Below are positions 52,543-62,648 of a DNA stretch of 64,000 nucleotides, in pieces. The position numbers were made by a program, and so were the translations under genes. The DNA is from a bacterium (lineage in GTDB: Bacteria; Vulcanimicrobiota; Vulcanimicrobiia; Vulcanimicrobiales; Vulcanimicrobiaceae): the NCBI GenBank assembly GCA_021832345.1, contig JAKBKY010000009.1:12671-76670 (forward strand). Direction: 5' to 3'. The notes under the pieces were generated by a model. It saw only the letters and a program-made list of their open reading frames with translations. It was not told the DNA's origin and did not search any database. The stretch's first letter is position 1; each line of letters starts with the position of its first letter.

Positions 52543-54357
52543 ATGAGCACCTACCGAGCCCCCCTGCGTGATATGCAGTTCGTCCTGCGCGAACTCGCCG
52601 GCATCGACGAGATCGGCAAGCTCCCCGGCTACGGCGAGACGGCCGACGTACTCGATTCGGTCCTCGAAGAGGCCGCGAAGTTCGCCACCGGCGTCCTCGA
52701 TCGGCTCAACACGGTCGGCGATCGCGAAGGCTGTCATTGGAAGGACGGGGCGGTCACGACGCCCACCGGCTTTAAGGAGGCCTATAAGCAGTTTGCCGAC
52801 GCGGGCTGGATCGGTCTGCCCGTGCCGGAGAAGTACGGCGGACAGGGACTGCCGCAGACGCTGCTTGGCCCGACCTTGGAGATGTGGAACGGTTCGAACA
52901 TCGGCTTTGCCAACGGCCCACTCCTCAATCAAGGTGCGATCGAGGCCATCGAACTCGTCGGTTCCGACGAGCAGAAGCAGCGCTATCTGCCGAACTTGGT
53001 CTCCGGCAAGTGGACCGGAACGATGTGCTTAACCGAGCCGCAGGCCGGTTCCGATCTCGCGCAGGTTCGCAGCAAGGCCGTTCCGGAAGGCGAGCAGTAC
53101 CGCATCACGGGGCAAAAGATTTTCATTACGTTCGGCGAGCACGACATGGCCGAAAATATCATCCACCTGGTGCTTGCCCGGTTGCCGGATGCGCCGGAAG
53201 GAACCAAGGGCATCTCGCTCTTTATCGTCCCGAAGTTCCTGGTTAACGCCGATGGTTCGCTCGGCGAACGCAACGACGTGTTGTGCACCGGCATCGAACA
53301 CAAGCTCGGGATCAACGGCAATCCCACATGCACGATGAACTACGGTGAAGCGGGCAAGGGCGCCGTGGGCTACCTCGTCGGTGAGCCGAATCGTGGCCTC
53401 GAGTACATGTTCATCATGATGAATGCGGCTCGCTTTTCGGTTGGTGTGCAGGGCCTGGCGGTCGCGGATCGCGCGTATCAGCATGCGCTGGAGTACGCCA
53501 AGGAGCGCATCCAAGGTCGCGACGTGAAACCGGGAGCCAAGGCGCCGCAAGCCATCATCGCGCACCCCGACGTGCGCCGCATGTTGATGTGGATGAAGGC
53601 CAACATCGAGGCGATGCGGGCCCTCGCCTACGTCTGCGCAGCATCCCTAGACTTCGAGCAACGGCATCCCGACGAGAAGGTTCGCAAAGAGCATAAAGCG
53701 TTCGTCGAACTGATGATCCCAGTCGTGAAGGGATGGTGCACGGAGACGGCAGTCGAGGTCTGTTCGACCGCCCTGCAAGTGTTCGGTGGGATGGGCTACA
53801 TCGAAGAGACGGGCATTGCGCAGCAATATCGTGACGTTCGCATCACGACCATCTACGAAGGCACCACGGGTATTCAAGCGATGGACCTGGTCGGCCGCAA
53901 ACTGATTCGTGACATGGGCTCTACGGCAACCGTCGTCATCACGAAGATGAAGAAGTTTGCAGCAGAGCTTGCCAAGAGCGACAACGAGGATGTCAAGGCG
54001 ACCGGCGCCGTCTTCGAGAGCGGGGTCGATGCGCTGACGCACGTCTCGCAGTGGATCGGCATGAACGCCATGACCGATCTGCACACCGCCTTTGCGTGTT
54101 CGGTGCCCTATCTCAAGCTCTGGGGGATCGTGGCGGGCGGCTGGCAGATGGCGCGAGCGGCGCAGATTGCGGCCACGAAGGTAGCCGCCGGCGATGCGCA
54201 AGCCGATTTCTATCGGGCGAAACTGGCGACGGCGCGGTTCTACGCCGACCACGTACTCTCGCAGTCGGCGTGGCTCGAACATGAGATCGTCCACGGAGCC
54301 AAGAGCGTGATGTCGGTCTCCGAAGATGACCTTGAGCTCGACCGCAGGGGTGCCTAG
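52543..54357 (+). CDS. Acyl-CoA dehydrogenase (DmdC/FadE5-like long form)
   Basis: 604 residues, longer than the classic 380-residue enzyme, with the extra C-terminal domain of the DmdC-like group. GTMCLTEPQAGSDLAQVRSKA and YRITGQKIFITFGEHD are the FAD/substrate motifs, RFSVGVQGLAVADRAYQHAL follows, and the catalytic Glu is in TTIYEGTTGIQAMDLVGRK. It oxidises acyl-CoA to enoyl-CoA, the first step of beta-oxidation, feeding the next two genes. AACGGAG lies upstream of the ATG. Confidence 0.9.
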   Translation: MSTYRAPLRDMQFVLRELAGIDEIGKLPGYGETADVLDSVLEEAAKFATGVLDRLNTVGDREGCHWKDGAVTTPTGFKEAYKQFADAGWIGLPVPEKYGGQGLPQTLLGPTLEMWNGSNIGFANGPLLNQGAIEAIELVGSDEQKQRYLPNLVSGKWTGTMCLTEPQAGSDLAQVRSKAVPEGEQYRITGQKIFITFGEHDMAENIIHLVLARLPDAPEGTKGISLFIVPKFLVNADGSLGERNDVLCTGIEHKLGINGNPTCTMNYGEAGKGAVGYLVGEPNRGLEYMFIMMNAARFSVGVQGLAVADRAYQHALEYAKERIQGRDVKPGAKAPQAIIAHPDVRRMLMWMKANIEAMRALAYVCAASLDFEQRHPDEKVRKEHKAFVELMIPVVKGWCTETAVEVCSTALQVFGGMGYIEETGIAQQYRDVRITTIYEGTTGIQAMDLVGRKLIRDMGSTATVVITKMKKFAAELAKSDNEDVKATGAVFESGVDALTHVSQWIGMNAMTDLHTAFACSVPYLKLWGIVAGGWQMARAAQIAATKVAAGDAQADFYRAKLATARFYADHVLSQSAWLEHEIVHGAKSVMSVSEDDLELDRRGA

Positions 54358-54358
54358 G

Positions 54359-56491
54359 ATGGCAATGATTCGTACGGCGGATCGCGACGGCGTCCGCATC
54401 GTCACCCTCGACAACGCCCCGGTCAACGCCCTCTCATATGCGCTGTCTACGGAACTGGTGCCGATCGTCGAGACTGCCGAAGCCGACGCCGGCATCAAAG
54501 CGGTGATCTTCACCGGCGCTAACGGTCTTTTCTCCGGCGGCGCCGACGTCAATGACTTTACGACCGAACCGACGCCGCAGACCAAGACCGTTCGCGACGT
54601 GATCGCCCGCGTCGAAGCCGGTTCGAAGACCTACATCGCCGCGATTGACGGCAATGCTCTGGGCGGTGGCCTGGAGCTCTCCCTGGCGTGCGATTATCGT
54701 CTCATCACGCCGCGCTCGCGCCTAGGCTTGCCGGAGATCAAGCTCGGCTTGATTCCCGGAGCGGGTGGAACGCAGCGCCTGCCGCGACTCATCGGTGCGC
54801 AAGACGCGCTGCAGATGATGCTCAAGGGCGAACTGGTGAAGGCGCAGGAAGCCAAGACGAAGGGCTTGGCTGACGAGATCGTCGACGGCGATGTCGTGGA
54901 AGCGGCGTTTGCGCTGCTGGCGCGAGTCTTGCCCGAGGCTCCTAAGCGGCGCGTCTCGTCGCGCTCTGTCGCCCTGGGCAAAGGGATGCAGTTGATGGCA
55001 CTGCCCTTCATCATCGCCTCAGCGCATAAGATGGTTCCGCCCGAAGAGAACGGTGGATTCGCCGCGCATAAACTCATCGACGCAGTCCAGGCGGCTTTCG
55101 AGCTCGATTTTCCGCGCGGGCTCGCTCGCGAGGCTCGTCTCTTCGATGAGCTCGTGCGTTCGGCGCCGTCCTTTGCGTTGCGGCACATTTTCTTCGCCGA
55201 ACGGCAGCTTGGCAAGGTGCCGGGACTCGGCTCTGCACCACCGCGAGAGATCGCACGTGCAGGCATCGTCGGCGCCGGCACGATGGGAACCGGCATCGCG
55301 ATTGCCTTTGCCGACGCAGGCATCCCTTGCGTTGTCGTTGAGCCTTCCGATGAGCAGATCGAGCGTGCCAAGCAGATGGTCTTCGGCATGTATATGCATC
55401 AAGTGCAGCGCGGGCGACTCACCCAAGAAGTGGCGTGGAGTCGCGGTCAGTCGATCGCCTTTACGAGTGACTACGCGGAGCTGGCGGATCGAGATCTCGT
55501 TATCGAGGCCGTGTTCGAGAGCATGGATGTCAAGAAGCAGGTCTTCGCAAAGCTCGATGCCATCGTGCAACCGGAGGGTATCCTCGCCTCCAATACGTCA
55601 ACCCTCGATATCGATGCGATGGCTGCGGTGACCAATCGACCGGATCGTGTGCTCGGCCTGCACTTCTTTGCCCCGGCAAATATCATGAAGCTCCTCGAGA
55701 TCGTACGCGGCAAGGATACCTCGCCGCAGACCCTGGCAACCGCGTTCAAGCTGGGGAAAACCCTGCGAAAAGTTGCCGTCCTCTCTAGGAATGCCTTTGG
55801 GTTCATCGGGAACCGTATGCTCTTCGATTACGCGCGCGAAGCGATCGGTCTCGCAGAAGAGGGAGTAGCGCCGCATCGTGTCGACGCAGCGATGACGAAC
55901 TTTGGTTTCGCCATGGGACCGTTTGCGATGTTCGATCTCTCCGGAGTCGACGTCTTCTGGCATATCTCTGCGGCTCGCCCCGACATGGGCGCCGGTCGCA
56001 CGAAGATCGTCGACCGGCTCTACGAAGCGAAGCGATTGGGGCAGAAGACCGGCGCCGGCTTCTATACGTATGATAAAGCCGTGGGCAAAGGCCGGCAGCC
56101 GATCCCCGATCCGGACGTTGAGAGACTCTTCGCGGAAGAAGCCGGCAAAGCCGGCATCGCTCCTCGCGAGAGCACCGATGCGCAGATCGTCGAGCGCCTA
56201 AGCTATGCGCTCGTGAATGCCGGTGCGAAGCTGCTCGAAGACGGCGTGGCGTTGCGCCCGGGGGATATCGATATCGTCTACATCTATGGTTACGGTTTCC
56301 CGCCGCACCATGGTGGGCCGATGTGGTATGCCGACGAAGTCGGCGTCAAGAAGGTCTACGAACGCATTCTGGAGTTTCGGCGTGAGCTTGGCCCGCAGTG
56401 GGAGGCCGCTCCATTGCTCGCAGAGATCGCCGCGAAGAACGGCACCTTTGCGGCCTATCGTCCAACAGAGAAGGAGTTGACCCATGCGTGA
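54359..56491 (+). CDS. fadB: FadB/FadJ-type enoyl-CoA hydratase/3-hydroxyacyl-CoA dehydrogenase
   Basis: 710 residues. The N-terminal hydratase has [28 protein letters not shown] and [19 protein letters not shown], with both catalytic Glu. The dehydrogenase has [20 protein letters not shown] (NAD site), [20 protein letters not shown] (catalytic His) and [11 protein letters not shown]. It does steps two and three of beta-oxidation. It starts 1 base after the dehydrogenase gene and overlaps the thiolase gene by 8 bases. Confidence 0.94.
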   Translation: MAMIRTADRDGVRIVTLDNAPVNALSYALSTELVPIVETAEADAGIKAVIFTGANGLFSGGADVNDFTTEPTPQTKTVRDVIARVEAGSKTYIAAIDGNALGGGLELSLACDYRLITPRSRLGLPEIKLGLIPGAGGTQRLPRLIGAQDALQMMLKGELVKAQEAKTKGLADEIVDGDVVEAAFALLARVLPEAPKRRVSSRSVALGKGMQLMALPFIIASAHKMVPPEENGGFAAHKLIDAVQAAFELDFPRGLAREARLFDELVRSAPSFALRHIFFAERQLGKVPGLGSAPPREIARAGIVGAGTMGTGIAIAFADAGIPCVVVEPSDEQIERAKQMVFGMYMHQVQRGRLTQEVAWSRGQSIAFTSDYAELADRDLVIEAVFESMDVKKQVFAKLDAIVQPEGILASNTSTLDIDAMAAVTNRPDRVLGLHFFAPANIMKLLEIVRGKDTSPQTLATAFKLGKTLRKVAVLSRNAFGFIGNRMLFDYAREAIGLAEEGVAPHRVDAAMTNFGFAMGPFAMFDLSGVDVFWHISAARPDMGAGRTKIVDRLYEAKRLGQKTGAGFYTYDKAVGKGRQPIPDPDVERLFAEEAGKAGIAPRESTDAQIVERLSYALVNAGAKLLEDGVALRPGDIDIVYIYGYGFPPHHGGPMWYADEVGVKKVYERILEFRRELGPQWEAAPLLAEIAAKNGTFAAYRPTEKELTHA

Positions 56492-57665
56492 AGCCGTCAT
56501 TGTCTCGGCGGCGCGTACCCCGATCGGCAAAGCGTTTCGCGGAGCCTACAATCAAACGCACGGGGCAACCTTGGCCGGCCACGTCATCAAAGCTGCGGTG
56601 GAGCGGGCCAAGCTCGACCCCGCAGAGATCGACGACGTCATTCTGGGCGTCGGTCTGCCCGAAGGCGCAACCGGAAACAACCTTGGCCGCGTCGCTGCAT
56701 TGCGGGCCGGATTACCTGCAAGCGTACCTGGGACGACGATCAACCGGTACTGCTCCTCCGGCTTGCAGGCTATCTCGGTTGCGGCGCAACGGATCATCGT
56801 CGACGGTGCCGACGCGATCGTGGCCGGTGGTGCCGAATCGGTGAGCCTGGTGCAGAACGTCATGAACATTCACGATTTTACCGAGGAGTGGATGCTGCGG
56901 CACGAGCCGGACGTCTACATGCCGATGCTCCAGACGGCCGATACCGTGGCCAAGAAGTATAAGGTCTCGCGCGAAGCTCAGGATGTCTACGCGTTGCAGA
57001 GTCAACAGCGTACGGCCGCCGGGGCCGCTGCCGGCCGGTTCGATGCCGAGATCGTTCCGCTGCAAACCTGGAAGTACGTCGAGGATCGACAGACCAAGAC
57101 AGTCAGCGAAGAGCAGGTCACCCTGCGCCACGATGAAGGCAATCGTCCCGAGACGACGCTCGAAGGGTTGGCAGCCTTAAAAGGGGTGCTCGATCCGACC
57201 TCGACGGTCACCGCCGGGAACTCGTCGCAACTCTCCGACGGCGCGGCGGCCGTGGTGGTGATGGATGCGCAGCTCGCGCAGCGGCGTAACCTGGTGCCGC
57301 TTGGATACTATCGCGGCTTGGTGGTCGTAGGGAACGAGCCCGGAGAGATGGGGATCGCTCCGGTCTTCGCGGTGCCGAAGCTGCTTGCCAAGCATGGGCT
57401 CACCATCGACGACATCGGGCTTTGGGAACTCAACGAAGCCTTCGCCGTGCAGACTGTCTACTGCCGCGATACCCTCGGCATCGACAACGACCGATTCAAC
57501 GTCGATGGCGGAGCTATCTCGATCGGTCACCCTTACGGGATGTCGGGTGCGCGCATGGTGATGCACGCGCTCATTGAAGGCAAGCGCCGCGGCGTCAAGT
57601 ACGTGGTCACCACAATGTGCATCGGCGGCGGCATGGGTGCCGCCGGTCTCTTCGAAGTCGCCTAG
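56484..57665 (+). CDS. fadA: Acetyl-CoA acyltransferase (thiolase)
   Basis: 393 residues, standard thiolase length. Nucleophile Cys in [12 protein letters not shown], His in [12 protein letters not shown] and the second Cys in [12 protein letters not shown] are all present. It cleaves 3-ketoacyl-CoA to acetyl-CoA and shortened acyl-CoA, completing the cycle with the two upstream genes. Confidence 0.95.
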   Translation: MREAVIVSAARTPIGKAFRGAYNQTHGATLAGHVIKAAVERAKLDPAEIDDVILGVGLPEGATGNNLGRVAALRAGLPASVPGTTINRYCSSGLQAISVAAQRIIVDGADAIVAGGAESVSLVQNVMNIHDFTEEWMLRHEPDVYMPMLQTADTVAKKYKVSREAQDVYALQSQQRTAAGAAAGRFDAEIVPLQTWKYVEDRQTKTVSEEQVTLRHDEGNRPETTLEGLAALKGVLDPTSTVTAGNSSQLSDGAAAVVVMDAQLAQRRNLVPLGYYRGLVVVGNEPGEMGIAPVFAVPKLLAKHGLTIDDIGLWELNEAFAVQTVYCRDTLGIDNDRFNVDGGAISIGHPYGMSGARMVMHALIEGKRRGVKYVVTTMCIGGGMGAAGLFEVA

Positions 57666-57687
57666 ATTTGCCGGGCTTTCCTGTTTT

Positions 57688-57720
57688 ACTCAAGAGTGGC
57701 GAAACTCGCCACTCTTGAGT
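57688..57720 (+). terminator. Perfect hairpin after the thiolase gene
   Basis: ACTCAAGAGTGGCGA (57688-57702), loop AAC and TCGCCACTCTTGAGT (57706-57720): a 15-bp perfect stem with a 3-base loop, 23 bases after the thiolase stop. No U-tract follows. Probable end of the beta-oxidation transcript. Confidence 0.65.
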
Positions 57721-57788
57721 TGACGGCGCTCATCAAACAGATGCAAGCTCAAGGCCAGATAGCCCAAGGCCAGATCGATACCTACGCG

Positions 57789-57920
57789 TAGACGCGCTTG
57801 CAGCAGTATCTTGGTGTATGTGGCTTACGTGGCTCCGCTTTCGTTACAAATCATTTGGTGTGACGCTGATGCCCACTTCACGTGGAATCTCATCTTGATC
57901 GTTTCAGCGCTCAGTCTCGC
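57789..57920 (+). pseudogene. Decayed partial copy of the following membrane protein gene
   Basis: TAG-TRLQQYLG at 57789-57815 matches QTRLQQLLRG of the next gene (the stop replaces a Gln codon by one base). LTWLRFRYKSFGV from 57824 matches YTWLRWRYKSLGM in another frame, and AHFTWNLILIVSAL, in a third, resembles YAFSWLLSFFALV. The nucleotide match around cgttacaaatc is also close. A tandem duplicate with deletion and frameshifts is the simplest reading. The rest of this gap (57721-58033) holds no supported gene. Confidence 0.6.
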
Positions 57921-58033
57921 GCAGGTCGTCGTGCGATGACTGAAATCTCACGCGCTAGTCAGGTGAGTATCATGTTTCGTGTGCGCATGTTATTCTAGAA
58001 CCTACGCCACTGCATTTTAAGGAGCAGGCCATC

Positions 58034-58750
58034 GTGCAACACAACAGTTCACCAACAAACACCAGCGAGCAGACGTTCCTTGACTTTATCTCCTCAACAC
58101 GACTGGGCTTCGTCCTTACGGTGTGTTTCGTTATTTCTGTCGTGTGGTTTACTTCTCTTGGGATTCGGGTGCGTGAAGAAGGAGGGGCGTTAATAGCATT
58201 CAACGTCAGTTTTGGAGTTCCGCTTCTGGCGTTCGCGCTGTGGAAACGGCCTCAGTTCACGCGTATGTTTTATGGAGAGTCCGACATGCGCAAGGTGCTG
58301 CTCATGGGGCTCATCCCTGCATTGGGGCTGTCCTTGTTTTGGGGAATCTTAGCCGTTAGTTTAAGCCATACGTTCCACGCGCCGCTCGCGGATTACGTTC
58401 CAGACTACTTTGTTTATGGTCCCGCGTTTCCGGTCTTGCTGCTGCTGCAACCCTTTATTAACACGATGATCTATCACCTTTGGCTACAGACGCGCCTGCA
58501 GCAACTTCTGCGGGGATTTTCGGGAGCGCTTCTTACTGCGATACTCCTTTGCGCTCTAATGTTCTTACAGAAACAGAATCACGTAGGTGCGCATCCGTCA
58601 TTCATTTTCTTCATCTATGCGAGTGGAATCGCACTGTATACCTGGCTGCGCTGGCGTTACAAATCGCTTGGGATGGTGCTTATCAGCCAGTATGCCTTTA
58701 GCTGGCTGCTGTCGTTCTTTGCGCTGGTATTCATTCCCCACGCCGGATGA
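58034..58750 (+). CDS. Multi-pass membrane protein, CPBP-like layout but without its motif
   Basis: 238 residues from a GTG with AAGGAG upstream. About seven hydrophobic helices. The layout recalls CPBP/Abi membrane proteases, but the EExxxR motif is absent (the region reads NTMIYHLWLQTRLQQLLRG), so protease activity is not supported. Its base composition is visibly less GC-rich than its neighbours, which suggests recent transfer. A decayed copy lies just upstream. Confidence 0.65.
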   Translation: MQHNSSPTNTSEQTFLDFISSTRLGFVLTVCFVISVVWFTSLGIRVREEGGALIAFNVSFGVPLLAFALWKRPQFTRMFYGESDMRKVLLMGLIPALGLSLFWGILAVSLSHTFHAPLADYVPDYFVYGPAFPVLLLLQPFINTMIYHLWLQTRLQQLLRGFSGALLTAILLCALMFLQKQNHVGAHPSFIFFIYASGIALYTWLRWRYKSLGMVLISQYAFSWLLSFFALVFIPHAG

Positions 58751-58782
58751 GGCGGAACTTTTGGTTCTACCGGAAGACCGGA

Positions 58783-59793
58783 TTAGTTGCGCAGCGGTTC
58801 GCCCGTGGCGAGCATATGCTCCATGCGTTCCCGCGTCTTGGGCTCGAAGATCAGCGTCTCGAAGTAGGCGGTCTCAAGATCCAGCAGCTCCTCGTGCGAG
58901 AGGGTGCGGGCGGGTCCTGGGCCGCCGGTCATGATGCGCGCGACGGCCCGCGCAATCTGGGCGTCGTAGGAGCTAGCCATGCGGGCGAAGACCGCCATGC
59001 CGATGGCGCGATCCAGGGCCGCATAACCGTCGTCCCCGAGGACGACGATCTCGCGGTGATGCGGCGGTGCGAGGTAGCCCGGGGCAAGCTCGCGCACTTG
59101 AGCCTTCGCGTCGTCGATGAGGTGCGCCAGGTCCGTCGTCACGCCGTCGCGTTCCGACAGGAAGCCGAGATCGCGGGCGCCGCCGATGCCGCGTCCCTCT
59201 TTCATGAAGACGATGGTTTCGAACGCACGCTGTAACCCTGTAGCTTCGCGGCCGGGGCCGGCCGCCACGATGCAGCGGCGATAGAGTTCGCTCGTGCCGC
59301 CGAGGTCCGGCAGGATACCTACGGCTACCTCGGGCAGGCGAGCAGACAGGTCGGTATGCGCGCAAATGCGGTCGGCATAGAGGCAGAGTTCGAGCGCGCC
59401 GCCGATGGTTCGGTTGAACGGTGCCGCGACGACCGGGAACGGGGCCGTCCGCACGCCGGTCGTTACGCGTTGGAAGCGCTTGGCGTGGGTGCGAAAGGTC
59501 GCGCGGTCGTCCCCGATGCGCTCGAGCAACGAGAGCAGCCATTGGAGATTTGCGCCGTACGAGAAGTGTTTGCCTTGGTTGCCGACGACCAGGCCCAGAT
59601 AACGTCCCGGGATCAGCGCGAAGGCGTGCTCGGCAACATCGATGGTATCGCCGTCGAGGGTGTTGCCCTTCGAGTGGAACTCTAGGCAGAGGACGCCGTC
59701 GTCGAGGTCGATCAGCGATGCCCCCGGGGTCGTAAAGAGCACCCGCGCCGGATCTTTGCGCAGTTCGTCCAGGACGAGCGGTGTAGCGATCAT
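58783..59793 (-). CDS. Enoyl-CoA hydratase/isomerase domain protein resembling the C-terminal half of FadN
   Basis: 336 residues. ASLIDLDDGVLCLEFHSKGN, LGLVVGNQGKHFSYGANLQW and TIGGALELCLYADRICAHT with LPEVAVGILPDLGGTSEL match the hydratase domain that in FadN follows the dehydrogenase domain. Here it stands alone, with a helical C-terminal part. Both oxyanion-hole and Glu regions are present. A role in fatty-acid oxidation is inferred; it converges on the membrane protein gene, separate from the fad operon. Confidence 0.82.
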   Translation of the reverse strand: MIATPLVLDELRKDPARVLFTTPGASLIDLDDGVLCLEFHSKGNTLDGDTIDVAEHAFALIPGRYLGLVVGNQGKHFSYGANLQWLLSLLERIGDDRATFRTHAKRFQRVTTGVRTAPFPVVAAPFNRTIGGALELCLYADRICAHTDLSARLPEVAVGILPDLGGTSELYRRCIVAAGPGREATGLQRAFETIVFMKEGRGIGGARDLGFLSERDGVTTDLAHLIDDAKAQVRELAPGYLAPPHHREIVVLGDDGYAALDRAIGMAVFARMASSYDAQIARAVARIMTGGPGPARTLSHEELLDLETAYFETLIFEPKTRERMEHMLATGEPLRN

Positions 59794-59879
59794 GCGCCTG
59801 CAGATTCCGCCTCACGGCCGTCGCCTCCCGTACCGCTTTCGTAAGGATGCGCCCTAGCCGACGGCGTACTACACCGGCT

Positions 59880-60407
59880 ATGGCCTATGTGCGGACGATT
59901 CTGACGGACGGGCATCCCACGCTGCGCCGGGTCGCAAAGAAAGTCGACCCAGCCCATCTGCGTGATCCGCTCTTTGGGCAGCTCATCGACGATATGTTCG
60001 AAACAATGTATGCCGCGCCGGGCATAGGCCTTGCCGCTCCGCAGATCGATGTGCCGAAGCGTCTCTTTACCGTCGATCTGCAAGACGGCGATGAGGGGCA
60101 CGGCCCATTTACGGTCGTTAACCCGAAGTTTACATTGACGGAAGGCGAGATAGAGGCGACCGAAGGATGCCTCTCGGTGCCGGGGTATGTCGGCGAGGTG
60201 ACGCGCTACGAGCGTGTCGTCGTCGTTGGGCTCGACCGGGAGGGGAAGAAGATTCGGCTGGAAGGCGAGGGCTTATTCGCTCGCTGTCTTCAGCACGAGA
60301 TCGACCATTTGAACGGCGTTCTCTATGTCGACAAGGTCAAGAACCTGCGCAAAGCCGAAACGCAGGCGGAGCTCGACGCCGTCGAGGAAGCAGCCTCGCT
60401 CTCGTAG
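59880..60407 (+). CDS. def: Peptide deformylase
   Basis: 175 residues from MAYVRTILTDGHPTLRR. The three motifs GIGLAAPQ, EGCLSVPG and QHEIDHLNG carry the metal-binding Cys and two His and the catalytic Glu. It removes formyl groups from new proteins and is followed by fmt, which formylates the initiator tRNA. Confidence 0.96.
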   Translation: MAYVRTILTDGHPTLRRVAKKVDPAHLRDPLFGQLIDDMFETMYAAPGIGLAAPQIDVPKRLFTVDLQDGDEGHGPFTVVNPKFTLTEGEIEATEGCLSVPGYVGEVTRYERVVVVGLDREGKKIRLEGEGLFARCLQHEIDHLNGVLYVDKVKNLRKAETQAELDAVEEAASLS

Positions 60408-60423
60408 CGAAGAAGGATCGATC

Positions 60424-61332
60424 GTGCGCACGCTGTTCTTTGGGACGAGCGATTTTGCGGTTCCGAGTCTACGCGTCGTTGCGCAGGCGTCGCAGCTCGT
60501 GGCCGTGGTGACGCAGCCCGATCGCCCGGCGGGGCGCGGCCATCGCATGCAGGCCACGCCGGTCAAGCGTTTCGCGCTAGAACGGGGTCTTGCCGTGCAT
60601 GAGCCGACCGATCTACGCGCCTTTGTGCGCGATCTGGCCGAGCAGGCGCGCTTCGATCTGTTCGTGCTTGCGTCGTACGGGCGGATGCTGCCACAGGCGC
60701 TGCTGGATCTGCCGCGGGTGGGGAGCCTGAACGTGCATCCGTCACTCCTGCCGGCCTATCGCGGCGCAACGCCGATTCAGAGTGCGCTGCGGAACGGCGA
60801 GCGGCGGACCGGCGTGAGCGTCATGCTGATGGATGCCGGCATGGATACCGGCGATATCGTCGCGCAAGTTCCCGTAGATATCGCCGATGACGAATGCTAC
60901 GGCGCCTTGCACGACCGCTTGGCGGAAGTCGGGGCGCGCCTGCTCGGCGAGGCGCTTGAGCACGCCGCTACGGGGGAACTGACGGCCCACCCGCAACGTG
61001 GCGAGTCGAGTATCACTGCGCCGCTGAGTCGAGCCGACCTCCAGGTCGATTGGGCCTGGCCCTGCGCGCGCATCGTCAATGCGATCCGAGCCTTCTCGCC
61101 GCAGCCGGCGGCTCGGGCTCGGCTCGCGGGCGAGCCCGTCAAACTCCTGCGCGCACACGTGGCGCCGGCGTCGCAGAGGCCGGGGAGTCCGGGTGATCTG
61201 CTGGGTGTCGAAGGCGATGCTCTGCTGGTCGCTGCAGGGCAGGGTGTCGTCGCGCTGGAGGAACTCATTCCGGCCAATCGCAGTGGGCTCTCGGGGCGCG
61301 CATTTGCGCAGCGGGCCGAGGTGGTGCGTTGA
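60424..61332 (+). CDS. fmt: Methionyl-tRNA formyltransferase
   Basis: 302 residues from GTG 60424 with GAAGGAT upstream. RTLFFGTSDFAVPSL, SYGRMLPQALL, SLNVHPSLLPAYRGATPIQ (catalytic Asn/His) and DTGDIV are diagnostic. It formylates Met-tRNAfMet using formyl-THF. Its stop overlaps the rsmB start by one base. Confidence 0.95.
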   Translation: MRTLFFGTSDFAVPSLRVVAQASQLVAVVTQPDRPAGRGHRMQATPVKRFALERGLAVHEPTDLRAFVRDLAEQARFDLFVLASYGRMLPQALLDLPRVGSLNVHPSLLPAYRGATPIQSALRNGERRTGVSVMLMDAGMDTGDIVAQVPVDIADDECYGALHDRLAEVGARLLGEALEHAATGELTAHPQRGESSITAPLSRADLQVDWAWPCARIVNAIRAFSPQPAARARLAGEPVKLLRAHVAPASQRPGSPGDLLGVEGDALLVAAGQGVVALEELIPANRSGLSGRAFAQRAEVVR

Positions 61333-62648
61333 TGAGCGCGCGCGAGCTTGCGCTGGCGGTCGTGCGCGACGTCTTCCCGGTTGCCGGCAATGGGGTCGAT
61401 CGCAGCGCGCAAGAAGCGTTCGATTACCGCGCTCGGAAGACTACGCTCGACCTTCGCGACCGTGCATTTGCGACGGAGCTGGCCTACGGCGCCATCAAGA
61501 TGCGGCGCGCTCTGGACTGGTATCTGCAACCCTTCGTGGGCGATCGCGACAAGCCGTTGCCGCCGGCCATCGCCGAGATCCTTCGCTTGGCGGTCTACGA
61601 GCTGGTCTACACCAGACCCGACGTGCATGCGACCGTCTTCGAATGGGTCAACCTCGCGAAGAAGTACGGTCATCCGGGCGTCGCCGGCCTGGTCAACGCC
61701 GTCTTACGCTCGTTTCTGCGGGATCGGCCGCCGGCGCCTTCGGGGGACCTCTTTGAAGGCCCCGACGACTACCTCGCCACGCGGTGGTCGCTGCCAACGT
61801 GGCTCGTGCGCCAATGGCGTGCCGTCTTCGTCGAGGATGAACTCGAAGCGATCTGCGCCGGCGTCGACGCGCCGGCACGCGGCGCGATCGTCGTCGACGA
61901 GCGTCGCGCGGATCCGGCCGCGCTGCCGCGCGGAGCCCCGAGTCCGTTTGTTCCGGAGTGCCTTCTCATCGACGATCCGTCGGCGTGGAGGAGCGTTCAG
62001 AGCGCCAATCACGACGAGGCTTGGTGGCTACAGTCCGAATCATCGGCGATGCCGGTGGCGATTCTCAACCCCATGCCCGGCGAAGCCGTGCTCGACGTCT
62101 GTAGCGGGCGCGGGAACAAAGCGTTGCAGATCTGGGCGCGACTCGGCGGCGAAGGAACGCTGACGTGTATCGAGCGCGATACGCGTAAAGCGCAGGTGTT
62201 GGAGCGTCGCCTGGCCGCGGCACAGTTGCCGGCGAGCATCGTCGTCGGCGATGCGACGCAGGCGCTGCTGCCGCTCGAGCGTCGCTTCGATCGGGTCTTG
62301 CTCGATGCGCCCTGTTCCGGCGTAGGCGTCGTCGGACGTCACCCTGAGGCGCGCTGGCGCAAGCATCCCGACGACGGTGCCCGTTTGGCGGTGAATCAAT
62401 CGGCTCTCCTCGAGAGCGCGGCAGCGCAGGTCGCTCCGGGCGGAGTGCTGGTCTATGCCGTTTGCTCCACCGATCCGCGGGAGACCACCGATGTCGTGGA
62501 AGCGTTTCTGCAGCGACAACCCTTCGAACGCGGGCTGATCCCCGCAACCTTCGAGGCGCTCACCGGCAGTAGTGGCGACGTGCTCGTGGCGCCGGGAATC
62601 GAGGGGCGAGACGGCTTCTACATCGTGCGCTTGGAGCGCCGAAGTTGA
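61332..62648 (+). CDS. rsmB: 16S rRNA m5C967 methyltransferase RsmB
   Basis: 438 residues from MSARELALAVVRDVF. An N-terminal NusB-like RNA-binding domain (to about 145, RAFATELAYGAIKMRRALDW) precedes the SAM domain: VLDVCSGRGNKALQIWA, DAPCSGVGVVGRHPEARW (Pro-Cys motif) and YAVCSTDPRET (second Cys). It methylates C967 of 16S rRNA. Confidence 0.94.
   Translation: MSARELALAVVRDVFPVAGNGVDRSAQEAFDYRARKTTLDLRDRAFATELAYGAIKMRRALDWYLQPFVGDRDKPLPPAIAEILRLAVYELVYTRPDVHATVFEWVNLAKKYGHPGVAGLVNAVLRSFLRDRPPAPSGDLFEGPDDYLATRWSLPTWLVRQWRAVFVEDELEAICAGVDAPARGAIVVDERRADPAALPRGAPSPFVPECLLIDDPSAWRSVQSANHDEAWWLQSESSAMPVAILNPMPGEAVLDVCSGRGNKALQIWARLGGEGTLTCIERDTRKAQVLERRLAAAQLPASIVVGDATQALLPLERRFDRVLLDAPCSGVGVVGRHPEARWRKHPDDGARLAVNQSALLESAAAQVAPGGVLVYAVCSTDPRETTDVVEAFLQRQPFERGLIPATFEALTGSSGDVLVAPGIEGRDGFYIVRLERRS

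Noticed and set aside
57696-57791. Small 31-codon frame from GTG in the hairpin after fadA
   Set aside because: It simply continues the fadA frame after its stop and begins inside the hairpin; nothing supports translation.
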